This document shows positions 28,888 to 38,666 of a DNA stretch of 64,000 nucleotides, in pieces. The translations under genes were made by a program, and so were the position numbers. The stretch comes from Vibrio cyclitrophicus (GTDB lineage: Bacteria > Pseudomonadota > Gammaproteobacteria > Enterobacterales > Vibrionaceae), in the NCBI RefSeq assembly GCF_024347435.1, contig NZ_AP025480.1, positions 2,294,001 to 2,358,000 of the forward strand, read 5' to 3'. The notes beneath the pieces are model-generated. The model was not told where the DNA came from. It saw only the letters and a program-made list of their open reading frames with translations, and searched no databases. Every line of letters starts with the position of its first letter. Positions within the stretch are counted from its first letter, which is position 1.

Positions 28888-30168
28888 CTACTCTGCAGCA
28901 GCTGCTTGATTATCTGAGTTACTGTAAATCAACAGTGGTTCTGACTCACCATTAATTACCGACTCATCAATCACAACTTTGCTTACATCAGTTGAAGATG
29001 GCAGTTCGTACATAGTTTCCAGTAGAACACCCTCCAAAATAGAGCGTAGACCACGAGCACCTGTTTTACGGTTCATTGCTTTCTTAGCAATGGCACGTAG
29101 TGCGTCTTCGCGGAATTCTAACTCTGTATCCTCAAGTTCAAATAATGCAGCGTACTGTTTTGTCAGTGCATTCTTTGGTTCACAAAGGATTTGGATTAGC
29201 GCTTCTTCATCAAGCTCTGTCAGTGTTGTTGTAACAGGTAGACGACCAATGAATTCTGGAATTAGACCATACTTCACTAGATCTTCAGGTTCTACTTGAG
29301 TGAACAGTTCACCGATAGTTTTGGTTTCGTCTTTAGAACGCACTTCTGCGCCAAAGCCGATACCGGAACCTGTTTCTACACGTTGCTCAATCACCTTATC
29401 TAGGCCTGCAAACGCACCACCACAGATAAATAGGATCTTAGATGTATCCACTTGCAAGAACTCTTGCTGTGGATGCTTACGACCACCTTGAGGTGGAACT
29501 GAAGCAACGGTGCCTTCAACAAGTTTTAGCAGAGCCTGCTGTACACCTTCACCAGACACGTCACGCGTGATGGATGGGTTTTCAGCTTTACGAGAAATCT
29601 TGTCGATTTCATCGATATAAACAATGCCACGTTCCGCTTTCGCTACGTCATAATCACATTTTTGAAGCAACTTCTGGATGATGTTTTCAACATCTTCGCC
29701 CACGTAACCTGCTTCGGTTAGTGTAGTTGCATCTGCCATTGTGAAAGGAACGTCTAGGAAACGAGCCAATGTTTCAGCAAGGAGTGTTTTACCACTACCA
29801 GTAGGGCCGATAAGAAGAATGTTACTCTTACCTAGCTCTACGCCTTCAGCTGTCGTATCACCATTACGCAAACGCTTGTAGTGGTTATATACCGCAACTG
29901 CTAGCACTTTTTTCGCGTATTCTTGACCGATTACATAGTCGTCAAGATGCTCACGAATCTCACGCGGCGTTGGCAGCGATTCCGATTCTTTCTTAGGAAG
30001 AACATCTTTAATTTCTTCACGAATAATGTCGTTACAAAGATCGACACATTCATCACAAATGTAAACAGAAGGACCTGCGATTAACTTGCGAACTTCGTGC
30101 TGGCTTTTGCCACAGAAAGAGCAGTAAAGCAGTTTACCGCTACCACCCTCTTTGCTTTTGTCTGTCAT
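28888..30168 (-). CDS. clpX: ClpXP unfoldase subunit ClpX
   Basis: A 426-residue protein. The N-terminal zinc-binding domain has C16, C19, C38 and C41. The AAA+ core has Walker A GPTGSGKT at 121-128 and Walker [11 protein letters not shown]. The ClpP-binding loop is in FGAE and pore-loop residues are in GYVGED. It unfolds tagged substrates and feeds them to ClpP. It follows clpP by 81 bp and is probably co-transcribed with it, ending at the hairpin near 28845. Confidence 0.98.
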   Translation of the reverse strand: MTDKSKEGGSGKLLYCSFCGKSQHEVRKLIAGPSVYICDECVDLCNDIIREEIKDVLPKKESESLPTPREIREHLDDYVIGQEYAKKVLAVAVYNHYKRLRNGDTTAEGVELGKSNILLIGPTGSGKTLLAETLARFLDVPFTMADATTLTEAGYVGEDVENIIQKLLQKCDYDVAKAERGIVYIDEIDKISRKAENPSITRDVSGEGVQQALLKLVEGTVASVPPQGGRKHPQQEFLQVDTSKILFICGGAFAGLDKVIEQRVETGSGIGFGAEVRSKDETKTIGELFTQVEPEDLVKYGLIPEFIGRLPVTTTLTELDEEALIQILCEPKNALTKQYAALFELEDTELEFREDALRAIAKKAMNRKTGARGLRSILEGVLLETMYELPSSTDVSKVVIDESVINGESEPLLIYSNSDNQAAAAE

Positions 30169-30249
30169 TCGCTAACCTCTTAGCCTTTACTCTCTATGTT
30201 TGAGTGTATAACAATTTGAATCACTTTGCGTTAAACAATTGCCTTGCAA

Positions 30250-30876
30250 TTATTGACCGCGGTGATTAAGAACTGAATCCACCAAACCGTATTCTACTGC
30301 TTGATCAGCAGACATGAAATTATCACGATCTGTATCACGCTCAACAACTTCTAGAGGCTGGCCTGTATGCTCTGCCAATAGTTTGTTTAGCTTTTGTTTG
30401 ATCGTTAGGATCTCTTGCGCGTGAATTTGAATATCAGACGCTTGGCCTTGGAAGCCGCCAAGTGGCTGGTGAATCATTACACGTGAGTTTGGAAGTACGT
30501 GACGCTTACCTGGAGTACCACCCGCTAGTAAGAACGCACCCATAGAGCAAGCTTGACCCATACATACTGTGCTCACGTTTGGCTTGATGAACTGCATTGT
30601 GTCGTAGATCGACATGCCCGCTGTTACGCTACCGCCAGGTGAGTTGATGTAAAGATAGATATCTTTGTCTGGGTTTTCTGATTCCAAGAAAAGCAGTTGA
30701 GCCACGACAAGATTTGCCATGTGGTCTTCCACTTGACCGGTTAAGAAAATGATACGTTCTTTTAATAGACGAGAATAAATATCGTAAGAACGTTCACCAC
30801 GGGAAGTCTGTTCAACCACCATAGGAACTAGTGCGTCCATAATCGATGGCATTGTATTTTTTTCTTGGTAGCTCAT
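30250..30876 (-). CDS. clpP: ATP-dependent Clp protease proteolytic subunit ClpP
   Basis: A 208-residue serine protease with the catalytic triad S111 ([11 protein letters not shown]), H136 (VMIHQPLGG) and D185 ([10 protein letters not shown]), the same numbering as the E. coli precursor. It forms the tetradecameric chamber that works with ClpX or ClpA. It sits between tig and clpX. Confidence 0.98.
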
Positions 30877-30891
30877 ATTCTTATGTCCCTA

Positions 30892-30928
30892 AAATAAATG
30901 GCCCGAATGATTAAATCATACGGACCAT
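30892..30928 (-). terminator. Terminator between tig and clpP
   Basis: On the minus strand two 15-nt arms (ATGGTCCGTATGATT and its near complement) pair at 13 positions, followed by TTTATTTT. It lies about 55 nt past the tig stop and 16 nt before clpP. It may lower rather than abolish read-through. Confidence 0.6.
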
Positions 30929-30981
30929 TGTTAGCAGAATTGTTGACCGTACGTCAACCTTCTACGTCAGATATTACTATA

Positions 30982-32280
30982 TTAAGCAGGTTGCTGATTC
31001 ATTAGCTCGTTGAAGCTAACTTCTTTATCAGAAACTTGAGCTTTAGCGATGATTGCATCAATAGCTTGCTCTTCTAAAGCGACATTGCGCATGTTGTTCA
31101 TCATTTGCTCGTTTTGCTCGTAGTAAGCAATAACTTCTGTTGGATCTTCGTATGCTGTAGCCATCTCTTCGATGATAGCTTTAACTTTCTCATCATCAGC
31201 TTTTAGCTCTTCAGTCTTGATTACTTCACCAAGAAGAAGACCTACAACTACGCGACGTTTAGCTTGCTCTTCGAACAACTCACGAGGAAGTTGGTCAGCA
31301 GCTTCAGTGTTACCACCGAAACGTTGAGCAGCTTGTTGACGTAGAACACCGATCTCTTGATCGATTAGAGCAGAAGGTACGTCGATGTTGTTTTCGTTAA
31401 CTAGACCGTCGATAGCTTGCTCTTTGATGCGGTTCTTAACAGCTTGCTTAAGCTCGCGCTCCATGTTCTTACGAACTTCAGCTTTAAGGCCTTCAATGCC
31501 GTCAGCAGCACCAAACTTAGAAACGAATTCTTCGTTAAGCTCTGGAAGTTCACGAGCTTCAACTTTGTTCAGCTTGATAGAAAACTTAGCTTCTTTACCT
31601 TTTAGGTTTTCAGCGTGGTAATCTTCTGGGAAGTTTACGTCGATTTCGAATTCCATACCTGCTGTTTTACCAACGATACCGTCTTCAAAACCAGGAATCA
31701 TGCGACCAGCACCCATTTCTAGTGGGAAGTTCTCAGCTTTACCGCCTTCGAACTCTTCACCGTCGATAGAACCAACGAAATCGATAGTTGCACGAGAACC
31801 AGCGTCAGCAGCAGCTTCAACTTCAGTCCAAGTTGCTTGTTGCTTACGTAGAGTTTCGATCATCTCTTCAACGTCAGCTTCTTTAACTTCTACTGCAGGT
31901 TTCTCAACAGTGATGTTTTCTAGACCTTTCAGCTCAACTTCTGGGTAAACTTCAAAAGTTGCATTGAATACTAGGTCAGCGCCTTCGTTGTTTTCAACTG
32001 GTGCGAAAGTAGGTGCGCCAGCTGGGTTGATTTTCTCTTTAACGATCGCTTCGATGAAGTGACGTTGCATTACTTCGCCCATCACGTCTTGACGTACTGC
32101 TTTGCCGTACATTTTAGCAACCATCTTCATTGGCACTTTGCCTTTGCGGAAACCATCGAAACGACGATTTTTCGCGATGTTGCGTAGTTCAGCTGTAACT
32201 GCATCTTCGATGTTAGCAGCAGGAACAGTAATATTAAGACGGCGCTCTAGGCCTTCTAGCGTTTCAACAGTAACTTGCAT
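30982..32280 (-). CDS. tig: Trigger factor
   Basis: A 432-residue ribosome-bound chaperone. The N-terminal signature with the ribosome-docking loop is [17 protein letters not shown]. The FKBP-type PPIase domain covers about 150-245 ([20 protein letters not shown]), followed by the helical C-terminal chaperone arms. The site GAGG is 8 nt before the ATG. It heads the tig-clpP-clpX series. Confidence 0.98.
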   Translation of the reverse strand: MQVTVETLEGLERRLNITVPAANIEDAVTAELRNIAKNRRFDGFRKGKVPMKMVAKMYGKAVRQDVMGEVMQRHFIEAIVKEKINPAGAPTFAPVENNEGADLVFNATFEVYPEVELKGLENITVEKPAVEVKEADVEEMIETLRKQQATWTEVEAAADAGSRATIDFVGSIDGEEFEGGKAENFPLEMGAGRMIPGFEDGIVGKTAGMEFEIDVNFPEDYHAENLKGKEAKFSIKLNKVEARELPELNEEFVSKFGAADGIEGLKAEVRKNMERELKQAVKNRIKEQAIDGLVNENNIDVPSALIDQEIGVLRQQAAQRFGGNTEAADQLPRELFEEQAKRRVVVGLLLGEVIKTEELKADDEKVKAIIEEMATAYEDPTEVIAYYEQNEQMMNNMRNVALEEQAIDAIIAKAQVSDKEVSFNELMNQQPA

Positions 32281-32918
32281 TATATAAACCTCAAAACTGG
32301 CTCAGTAATCTGAGCATATGAGCCGTAACTTAGCTTTAATTCAAAAGCCGACGTTGTTGGCTGCATCCTTGTGTAGTGCTCTATCCGAACACCTAATTTA
32401 AAATCGAGCATTGATGTTTGAATTGATTATTCAACTAAACACCAGACTAATCAGCGATATCTTCGTTCTTCACACGCCGACTAAAACGCAACAAAGCTTG
32501 TTTTCAGAAACAAGAAAGGTATCTCCGATTAGCCTCAGGACAGAAATTTTAGACGCGACATTCTAGCGATCTGTTTAATCTCTGTCGAGCCGTTCGCCTC
32601 TGCTTGATGATGAATGCTCTAAATTCGTCCAACTAAATGATAAAAAACGATCAAAACATCACTTAGCACAACAGAAATGGGGACAATAGCGACTTTTTCA
32701 AGGGAATCGAGGCCTTTTTTTGCTAAAAACCTTAAAAAGAGATCTTGCTCTTGTTTTACCCCTCAGAGTCGATAACTTTTTCAACAATCTCCGTTACAAA
32801 GCCTTAACCTACCACCATCTGTTATCTCTCTATTTTAAGAAAAAACTACCGCTAGTTGCTGTCATAAACGAGAAAACACAGGTGTATTTGTTTACCTAGA
32901 ATTTAGCGGAGAGCGTTC
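32281..32918. other. Divergent intergenic region between tig and dctB
   Basis: A 638-bp gap that must hold the tig and dctB promoters. A small hairpin CTTGTTT/AAACAAG lies at 32497-32514. I see no convincing ORF, RNA gene or strong sigma-70 promoter. There is no clear sigma-54 site before dctB, in contrast to dctP. Confidence 0.4.
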
Positions 32919-34751
32919 ATGTTTCGAGCTTTAAGAATCCCTTTACTACTGCTCATCACCTATGTCTTGCTGATGGTTCTCGGTGGTCACTGGGTATGGA
33001 GCACAAGCCATCAAAGTTTGTTAAATGATCACCAGTCTAAGTTAGATCGATTTTCCGTTCATATTTCTAGCCAATTGGATAAGTTTGCCCATATCCCAGA
33101 ACTGCTCTCAAAAGATAAAGAACTAGTCGATGCCCTACACTCACCAAGTAATTCCGCGCAAATCGAGCTGACTAATCGCTATCTAGAGCACGTAAACACA
33201 GTAATTCAAGCGTCCGACACTTACCTACTCGACAGTATCGGTACCACCATAGCTGCTAGTAACTGGAACCTGAAACACTCTTTCGTTGGACGTAACTTTG
33301 CTTTTCGTCCCTACTATCAACAAGCAATTCTCGGCAATGAAAACCAGTACTTTGCTTTAGGTTCTACCTCGGGAAAGCGAGGCTATTATTATTCTTACCC
33401 TGTCTCCTACGCGGCCGAAATCATTGGCGTGATTGTCGTAAAAATGGATTTATCACTGATTGAAGCAAGTTGGAAAGGAAAGCAGAGTTTTTTTGTTGCC
33501 GACGATAAAGACCAGATTGTTTTTATGTCGAGCAAGCCTGAATGGTTGTTCAAAAGCCTTCAACCTTTAGATAAAGCGCAAAAAACTCGCATTCAAGAAA
33601 GCAGACAATACCTTGATACCAAGATCGAGAGCCTTCACTTTTCAGGAGACTTAGAAAGCGCCACCAGCAGCATTCAATCACCACACCAGCTCGTAAAAGA
33701 ACATTTTTTTACTTCATCACGCTTCCTCGATGACCCGAAACTAACTGTCAGAGTATTTTCTCCAACACACTTAGTTTGGTGGGATCTCATCGCTTACCTT
33801 GTGGTGCTGAGTTTAGTGTTTGCCATTATCTATCTCACGATGCAACTCAACCATCACCGCCAACAAAGACGTACGCAAATCGATAGGCTACAATCTGAAG
33901 CCAAACAAAAACTCGAGTTTCAAGTCCTCGAAAGAACCTCTGAACTCCATATCGAGATCAAACAGCGTATCGAAACAGAACGGGTGCTCAGGCAAACACA
34001 AGATGAGCTTATCCAAGCCGCTAAACTAGCGGTATTGGGTCAAATGTCAGCGAGCATCAGTCACGAACTGAATAACCCACTCGCTGCGATTCGCAGTTAT
34101 GCCGATAACGGCCGACTGTTTCTTGCAAAAGAAAAGACCGAGCGTGTTGATGACAACCTATCTCGAATTTCATCACTCACCGATCGTATGGCGAAAATTA
34201 GCCACCAGCTTCGCTCCTTCGCAAAAAAGTCCACGGCGGAAGAGCTACACACATTGCAGATATTGCCTGTTCTTCATTCCTCTAAAGAGCTGATGAAACC
34301 GCAATTGAAAACTGAGCGAGTCAAAGTAAATGAGCTCCCTGAAACCTTCAATGCTTGCGTGCTCGCCAATGCGATTCAACTGGAACAGGTAATCATTAAC
34401 CTACTGACCAATGCAGTTCAAGCTATGGAAAATCAAGAAGATAAACAATTGGCTATCCTGTTAGAGATTAGGGAATCAAATAATGAACAATCAAAAACTC
34501 TGTTGATTCACGTTGATGATAATGGCCCCGGCTTTATGTCACCTTCGACGGGAGGTTTTTTTGAACCCTTCCATACCACCAAAAAAAATGGTCTTGGACT
34601 CGGGCTATCGATTTCTCAACAAATAATCGGTGGAATTAACGGAAAACTGTTGACCGATAGCAGCCCACAAGGTGGCGCTCGTTTTAGTATCGAACTCCCA
34701 ATTGTGCCTGATGAGCACCGTGCACGAACAGAACGCGCGCAAGCAGATTAA
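32919..34751 (+). CDS. dctB: C4-dicarboxylate sensor histidine kinase DctB
   Basis: A 610-residue protein. Membrane segment 1 is at about 5-28, then a periplasmic double-Cache sensor domain (about 35-280, with GRNFAFRPYYQQAI), then segment 2 at about 287-310. A coiled-coil linker leads to the HisKA domain with phosphoacceptor H382 in SASISHELNNPLAAIRSY. The ATPase domain has N (INLLTNAVQAM), G1 (VDDNGPGF) and G2 (GLGLGLSIS) boxes. It senses periplasmic C4-dicarboxylates and phosphorylates DctD, 96 bp downstream. Confidence 0.93.
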   Translation: MFRALRIPLLLLITYVLLMVLGGHWVWSTSHQSLLNDHQSKLDRFSVHISSQLDKFAHIPELLSKDKELVDALHSPSNSAQIELTNRYLEHVNTVIQASDTYLLDSIGTTIAASNWNLKHSFVGRNFAFRPYYQQAILGNENQYFALGSTSGKRGYYYSYPVSYAAEIIGVIVVKMDLSLIEASWKGKQSFFVADDKDQIVFMSSKPEWLFKSLQPLDKAQKTRIQESRQYLDTKIESLHFSGDLESATSSIQSPHQLVKEHFFTSSRFLDDPKLTVRVFSPTHLVWWDLIAYLVVLSLVFAIIYLTMQLNHHRQQRRTQIDRLQSEAKQKLEFQVLERTSELHIEIKQRIETERVLRQTQDELIQAAKLAVLGQMSASISHELNNPLAAIRSYADNGRLFLAKEKTERVDDNLSRISSLTDRMAKISHQLRSFAKKSTAEELHTLQILPVLHSSKELMKPQLKTERVKVNELPETFNACVLANAIQLEQVIINLLTNAVQAMENQEDKQLAILLEIRESNNEQSKTLLIHVDDNGPGFMSPSTGGFFEPFHTTKKNGLGLGLSISQQIIGGINGKLLTDSSPQGGARFSIELPIVPDEHRARTERAQAD

Positions 34752-34778
34752 GGCTAACTCATTAAATTAGCTAACTTC

Positions 34779-34806
34779 ACAAGCAAACAAGCAAACAAGC
34801 AAACAA
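34779..34806 (+). repeat. 8-bp microsatellite between dctB and dctD
   Basis: ACAAGCAA occurs three times exactly in a row, plus a partial fourth unit. It lies in the 95-bp untranslated gap about 40-68 bp before the dctD ATG. Copy-number change could alter spacing but would not shift a reading frame. Confidence 0.8.
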
Positions 34807-34846
34807 ACTCAACGATAATTAGAATAAAAGAGTAAAGGAATAAACT

Positions 34847-36196
34847 ATGTGTCACGTCTATTTCATTGATGATGAATCCGATCTAAGAATGGCCATTGAG
34901 CAAAGCTTTGAACTTGCCGAGATTGACGCCGAATTCTTTCCCGATGCAGAATCTGCGCTGATCGCCATCCAGAAAAATGGTCTTCCCCACGTGATCATTA
35001 CCGATATCTGTTTGCCGGGTATTTCTGGGCATGACCTACTCAGCACGGTCATGCATAAAGACAAAGAAATCCCGGTCATCATGATCACTGGTCATGGTGA
35101 TATCTCAATGGCCGTTCAAGCTATCCATAACGGTGCCTATGATTTCATTGAAAAGCCCTTTGCGAATGAACGCTTAATTGAGACGACCAAACGCGCCATC
35201 GAAAAACGCCAGTTAACTCTCGAAAACCAAGAACTCAAGCGCTCATTGAAGGCGAGTAAAGCACTAGGACCGAGAATCATTGGTGACACACAATCTATGA
35301 CAGAGCTACGTTCTATCATCACTCATGTTGCCGATACCAACGCCGATATTTTATTGTTTGGCGAAACGGGGACGGGCAAAGAGCTAGTTGCTCGTTCTCT
35401 GCATGAACAAAGCAGTCGCCGAGAGCAAAACTTTGTTGCGGTCAACTGTGGCGCCGTTCCTGAAAACCTGATTGAAAGTGAGCTCTATGGTCATGAAAAA
35501 GGTGCTTTTACGGGAGCCGAAAACAAACGTGTAGGTAAGTTCGAGTTTGCGCAAGGCGGCACCCTATTCTTAGATGAAATAGAATCCATGCCAATGCAGG
35601 CGCAAATACGACTATTGCGCGTATTACAAGAGCGAGTCATTGAAAGAGTCGGCTCGAACGGATTAGTACCGCTCGATATTCGCGTGATTGCTGCAACTAA
35701 AGTCGACCTAAAAAAAGCTTCTGAGGAAGGATCTTTCCGCCAAGATCTCTATTATCGGCTCAATGTAGTTACTTTAGACTTGCCGCCATTAAGAAGTCGC
35801 CAAGAAGATATACCTGCACTCTTTCACCATTTCTTGCTCGTCGCGGCGGCTCGTTATGGCAAAACAGCCCCTGCACTTCCACAAACAGAACTGCACGCAC
35901 TTTTAGCTCATGATTGGCCCGGAAATGTACGAGAATTACGTAATACTGCCGAGCGTTTTGTACTTTTAGGCAAGCTTTCTCACTTATCAGACAACACCGT
36001 TGAATCAAACCAGCATTTATCGCTAGCTGAGTTGGTCTCTGACTTTGAGAAAAGCACTCTAAAGCAAGCACTTATTGAGTGTAACGGCAGTATAAAAGAG
36101 ACCATGGAAAGGCTGCAACTTCCGCGCAAAACCCTCTATGACAAGATGCAAAAACATCAACTTGCGAAAGAGTCATACCGACAGAGCGAAAACTAA
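34847..36196 (+). CDS. dctD: Sigma-54-dependent response regulator DctD
   Basis: A 449-residue NtrC-class activator. The receiver domain covers 1-120 with phosphoacceptor D53 (IITDICLPG). The AAA+ domain has Walker A at G172-K178 (GETGTGKE) and the sigma-54 contact loop GAFTGA at 219-224. The Fis-type helix-turn-helix is in GSIKETMERLQLPRKTLYDK. It activates the dct transport operon in response to DctB. A matching sigma-54 promoter exists upstream of dctP. Confidence 0.95.
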   Translation: MCHVYFIDDESDLRMAIEQSFELAEIDAEFFPDAESALIAIQKNGLPHVIITDICLPGISGHDLLSTVMHKDKEIPVIMITGHGDISMAVQAIHNGAYDFIEKPFANERLIETTKRAIEKRQLTLENQELKRSLKASKALGPRIIGDTQSMTELRSIITHVADTNADILLFGETGTGKELVARSLHEQSSRREQNFVAVNCGAVPENLIESELYGHEKGAFTGAENKRVGKFEFAQGGTLFLDEIESMPMQAQIRLLRVLQERVIERVGSNGLVPLDIRVIAATKVDLKKASEEGSFRQDLYYRLNVVTLDLPPLRSRQEDIPALFHHFLLVAAARYGKTAPALPQTELHALLAHDWPGNVRELRNTAERFVLLGKLSHLSDNTVESNQHLSLAELVSDFEKSTLKQALIECNGSIKETMERLQLPRKTLYDKMQKHQLAKESYRQSEN

Positions 36197-36274
36197 ATTA
36201 GATATGCGAGCAAGATCACCTATACTTAAACCGCTAACAGGATGTTATGCAATAAAGTTGATAGGAAAATGGTT

Positions 36275-36448
36275 ATGGGTGAGAAAACAAAAGTTCCATC
36301 AATTACCGACACAATGGAGATCGACGGTGTTTATTATATCGATCAACATGTCGACTTAAACACGCCGGAACTAGAAGCAAAAAGAGCCCTCTATCAACAG
36401 AGCGACTCTTACTTGAACTTCGGTAGGAATATTGATGAGGAGGTTTAA
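36275..36448 (+). CDS. Conserved-looking small protein, 57 aa
   Basis: The preferred start is ATG 36275 (MGEKTKVPSITDTMEIDG) with AGGA about 9 nt upstream; in-frame ATGs at 36242 and 36269 are less well spaced. The protein is acidic, soluble, has no cysteine and no membrane segment, and ends in YLNFGRNIDEEV. I do not recognise it. It follows dctD by about 78 bp. Its stop codon is part of a terminator stem-loop, which supports it being a genuine last gene. Confidence 0.6.
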   Translation: MGEKTKVPSITDTMEIDGVYYIDQHVDLNTPELEAKRALYQQSDSYLNFGRNIDEEV

Positions 36449-36465
36449 TACCTCCTCACCTTTTT
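36436..36465 (+). terminator. Terminator overlapping the end of the 57-aa gene
   Basis: The stem TGAGGAGGT/ACCTCCTCA has the loop TTAAT, which holds most of the stop codon. It is followed by ACCTTTTT. It lies between the convergent small gene and dctM. Confidence 0.8.
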
Positions 36466-36481
36466 AAAATGACATAACATC

Positions 36482-37843
36482 CTACTTAGTGATGATTTCT
36501 GGCCCCATCAACGTGGTTGGTAACCATGTTGATACCCAAGGTACGTAAGTTACGATAATCAGGAATAAGAACATCACGCCTACCCAAGGCAATGCCGCTT
36601 TCACCACGTTCATCATCGACATCTTGGCGACACCTGCTGTCACAAACAGATTAAGCCCCACAGGCGGCGTTATCATCCCTATCTCCATGTTCACCACCAT
36701 CATGATACCTAGGTGAATAGGGTCGATGCCAAGTGCAATTGCAATTGGGAATACCAAAGGTGCTACGATGATCAGCAAGCCTGATGGCTCCATGAACTGC
36801 CCACCAATCAAGAGTAGAACGTTCACCACAATCAAGAAGGTGATCGGACCTAAGCCTGCAGAAAGCATAGACTCAGTGATCATCTGAGGAATGCGTTCTT
36901 CTGTCAGTACATGCTTAAGAATCAGAGCATTGGCAATGATAAACAGCAACATGATGGTCAACTTGCCGGCATCATAGAGCGTGTCTTTGGTGTCTTTATG
37001 AAAAAACGTTTGGAACACTTTCACCAAAGCAGGTTTTGTATTCTTCTTGTCCGCAAACGGCCCCATATCTTTGTAGATAAAATTGGCAATGAAAAACGCG
37101 TAAACCGCTGCAACAGCCGCCGCTTCTGTCGGAGTAAAGATACCGCCGTAGATACCACCCAAAATGATGACAATCAGTAGCAGACCCCAACTTGCGTCTT
37201 TTGCTGCTGCGAACATCTCACCCCAGCCCACAAATGGCTGTGCAGGAATTTTTTTAATACGTGCTGCAATGTAGATAGCTATCATCAACATCACACCCGC
37301 CAACAGGCCAGGAATCACGCCACCTAAGAACATACGACCTACAGATACATCCGTCGCCGCAGCGTAAACCACCATAACGATAGATGGTGGAATCAAGATA
37401 CCCAACGTACCCGCGTTACAGATAACCCCTGCCGCGAACTCTTTCGTGTAGCCGTTTTTGATCATACCCGCGATAACAATACTACCGATTGCTACTACCG
37501 TTGCAGGAGACGACCCAGATAACGCTGCGAACATCATACACGCCACAACCGATGCCATTGCCAAACCGCCGCGGAACCAACCCACCATTGCGATAGCAAA
37601 ACGGATAATACGTTTCGCCACGCCACCAGTAGACATAAAGCTAGAGGCCAAGATAAAGAAAGGAATCGCTAAGAGTGTGTAGTGGCCTGCAAATGCATTA
37701 AACAGCGTTTGTGCAACGGATGCCAAAGAAGCATCTGAATGCATCAATAAGAATATGACGCTTGATAAACCGAGGGAAATCGCAATTGGCACACCGACCA
37801 ACATGAAAGCAATTACCATTAAAAATAGAAATAACATTGCCAT
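36482..37843 (-). CDS. dctM: TRAP C4-dicarboxylate transporter large permease DctM
   Basis: A 453-residue integral membrane protein with about 12 segments. Family motifs include FFILASSFMSTGGVAKRII, ALSGSSPATVVAIGSI and MVVNMEIGMITPPVGLNLFV. It forms the sodium-coupled translocation unit with DctQ. The gap to dctQ is 2 bp. Confidence 0.95.
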   Translation of the reverse strand: MAMLFLFLMVIAFMLVGVPIAISLGLSSVIFLLMHSDASLASVAQTLFNAFAGHYTLLAIPFFILASSFMSTGGVAKRIIRFAIAMVGWFRGGLAMASVVACMMFAALSGSSPATVVAIGSIVIAGMIKNGYTKEFAAGVICNAGTLGILIPPSIVMVVYAAATDVSVGRMFLGGVIPGLLAGVMLMIAIYIAARIKKIPAQPFVGWGEMFAAAKDASWGLLLIVIILGGIYGGIFTPTEAAAVAAVYAFFIANFIYKDMGPFADKKNTKPALVKVFQTFFHKDTKDTLYDAGKLTIMLLFIIANALILKHVLTEERIPQMITESMLSAGLGPITFLIVVNVLLLIGGQFMEPSGLLIIVAPLVFPIAIALGIDPIHLGIMMVVNMEIGMITPPVGLNLFVTAGVAKMSMMNVVKAALPWVGVMFLFLIIVTYVPWVSTWLPTTLMGPEIITK

Positions 37844-37845
37844 GA

Positions 37846-38601
37846 TTAGTCTTCCTTACCGTTAGATTTTGTACCCGACTCATTCGCCTTGTTTGGCTTA
37901 GTCGAATCCAATACCGCTGTCGCGTCTTCATCAGAACCCGCTAAAACATCAGCTTTCAATGCATCCAGCTCTTCTTCGGCTTCATGGCCTGCAATCATGC
38001 GGTCAAGTTTACCCGTCGCCACTTGATAAGCGATTTGGATGAATCGGAACGTCAGCATTGCCATACCAATCGGCAGTGCCATGTAAGGAATAAAACGTGG
38101 CAATTTCTCGTATCGCTCGCCTTCATTCAGCCAGTCGGCAAGAAACTGAAGCATCTCTGGCATTGGAATATCATCGGTTTCATACCAAGCGCGCTCAGTC
38201 GCGAACGGGTACCAGTAATTCCAAGAACCGATAAGAAGTAGGATTGAGAATGCTAGGCAACTTGCAACGGCGATTAACGCATACACTTTACGTAGCTTTT
38301 CTGGGGCAAGGTTAATGATCACATCAACGCCAATGTGGAAGTGCTTTTTGACGCCATAAGATGCGCCTACTAACACCATCCAAGCGAACATGAACACGGT
38401 CAGTTCCAGTGCCCATAAGATGTTGTCGTTGAATGCGTATCGAAACACCACATTGGCAAAAGTAAGTAGCGTCATTGCGCCAAGGAAAAATGCGATTAAT
38501 GACTCTTCAATCACATCCGTAACTCTTCCGACTTTGGAAAAAAGAGAGGTTTCCAGTGCTGATTCGCTAGAATTTGGTTGTTCCATTTGAGGATTATCCA
38601 T
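37846..38601 (-). CDS. dctQ: TRAP transporter small permease DctQ
   Basis: A 251-residue protein with four membrane segments (about 35-55, 67-87, 105-125 and about 178-200). DctQ motifs include FANVVFRYAFNDNILWALEL and MLVGASYGVKKHFHIGVD. The family is usually about 170-220 residues; the extra length is an acidic, charged C-terminal tail (about 215-251), predicted cytoplasmic. It lies 65 bp after dctP. Confidence 0.93.
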   Translation of the reverse strand: MDNPQMEQPNSSESALETSLFSKVGRVTDVIEESLIAFFLGAMTLLTFANVVFRYAFNDNILWALELTVFMFAWMVLVGASYGVKKHFHIGVDVIINLAPEKLRKVYALIAVASCLAFSILLLIGSWNYWYPFATERAWYETDDIPMPEMLQFLADWLNEGERYEKLPRFIPYMALPIGMAMLTFRFIQIAYQVATGKLDRMIAGHEAEEELDALKADVLAGSDEDATAVLDSTKPNKANESGTKSNGKED

Positions 38602-38629
38602 AATTGACTCCGCTTATAGTTATTTTAAT

Positions 38630-38658
38630 AAGGAGTGGCGAAATGCACGCCACTCCTT
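38630..38658 (-). terminator. Intercistronic hairpin between dctP and dctQ
   Basis: A perfect 11-bp stem AAGGAGTGGCG/CGCCACTCCTT has a 7-nt loop. On the minus strand it is followed by ATTAAAATAA, without a real T run. In such operons a structure like this can cap the dctP message and reduce read-through into the permeases, so the binding protein is made in excess. Confidence 0.6.
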
Positions 38659-38666
38659 TAGCGGTG

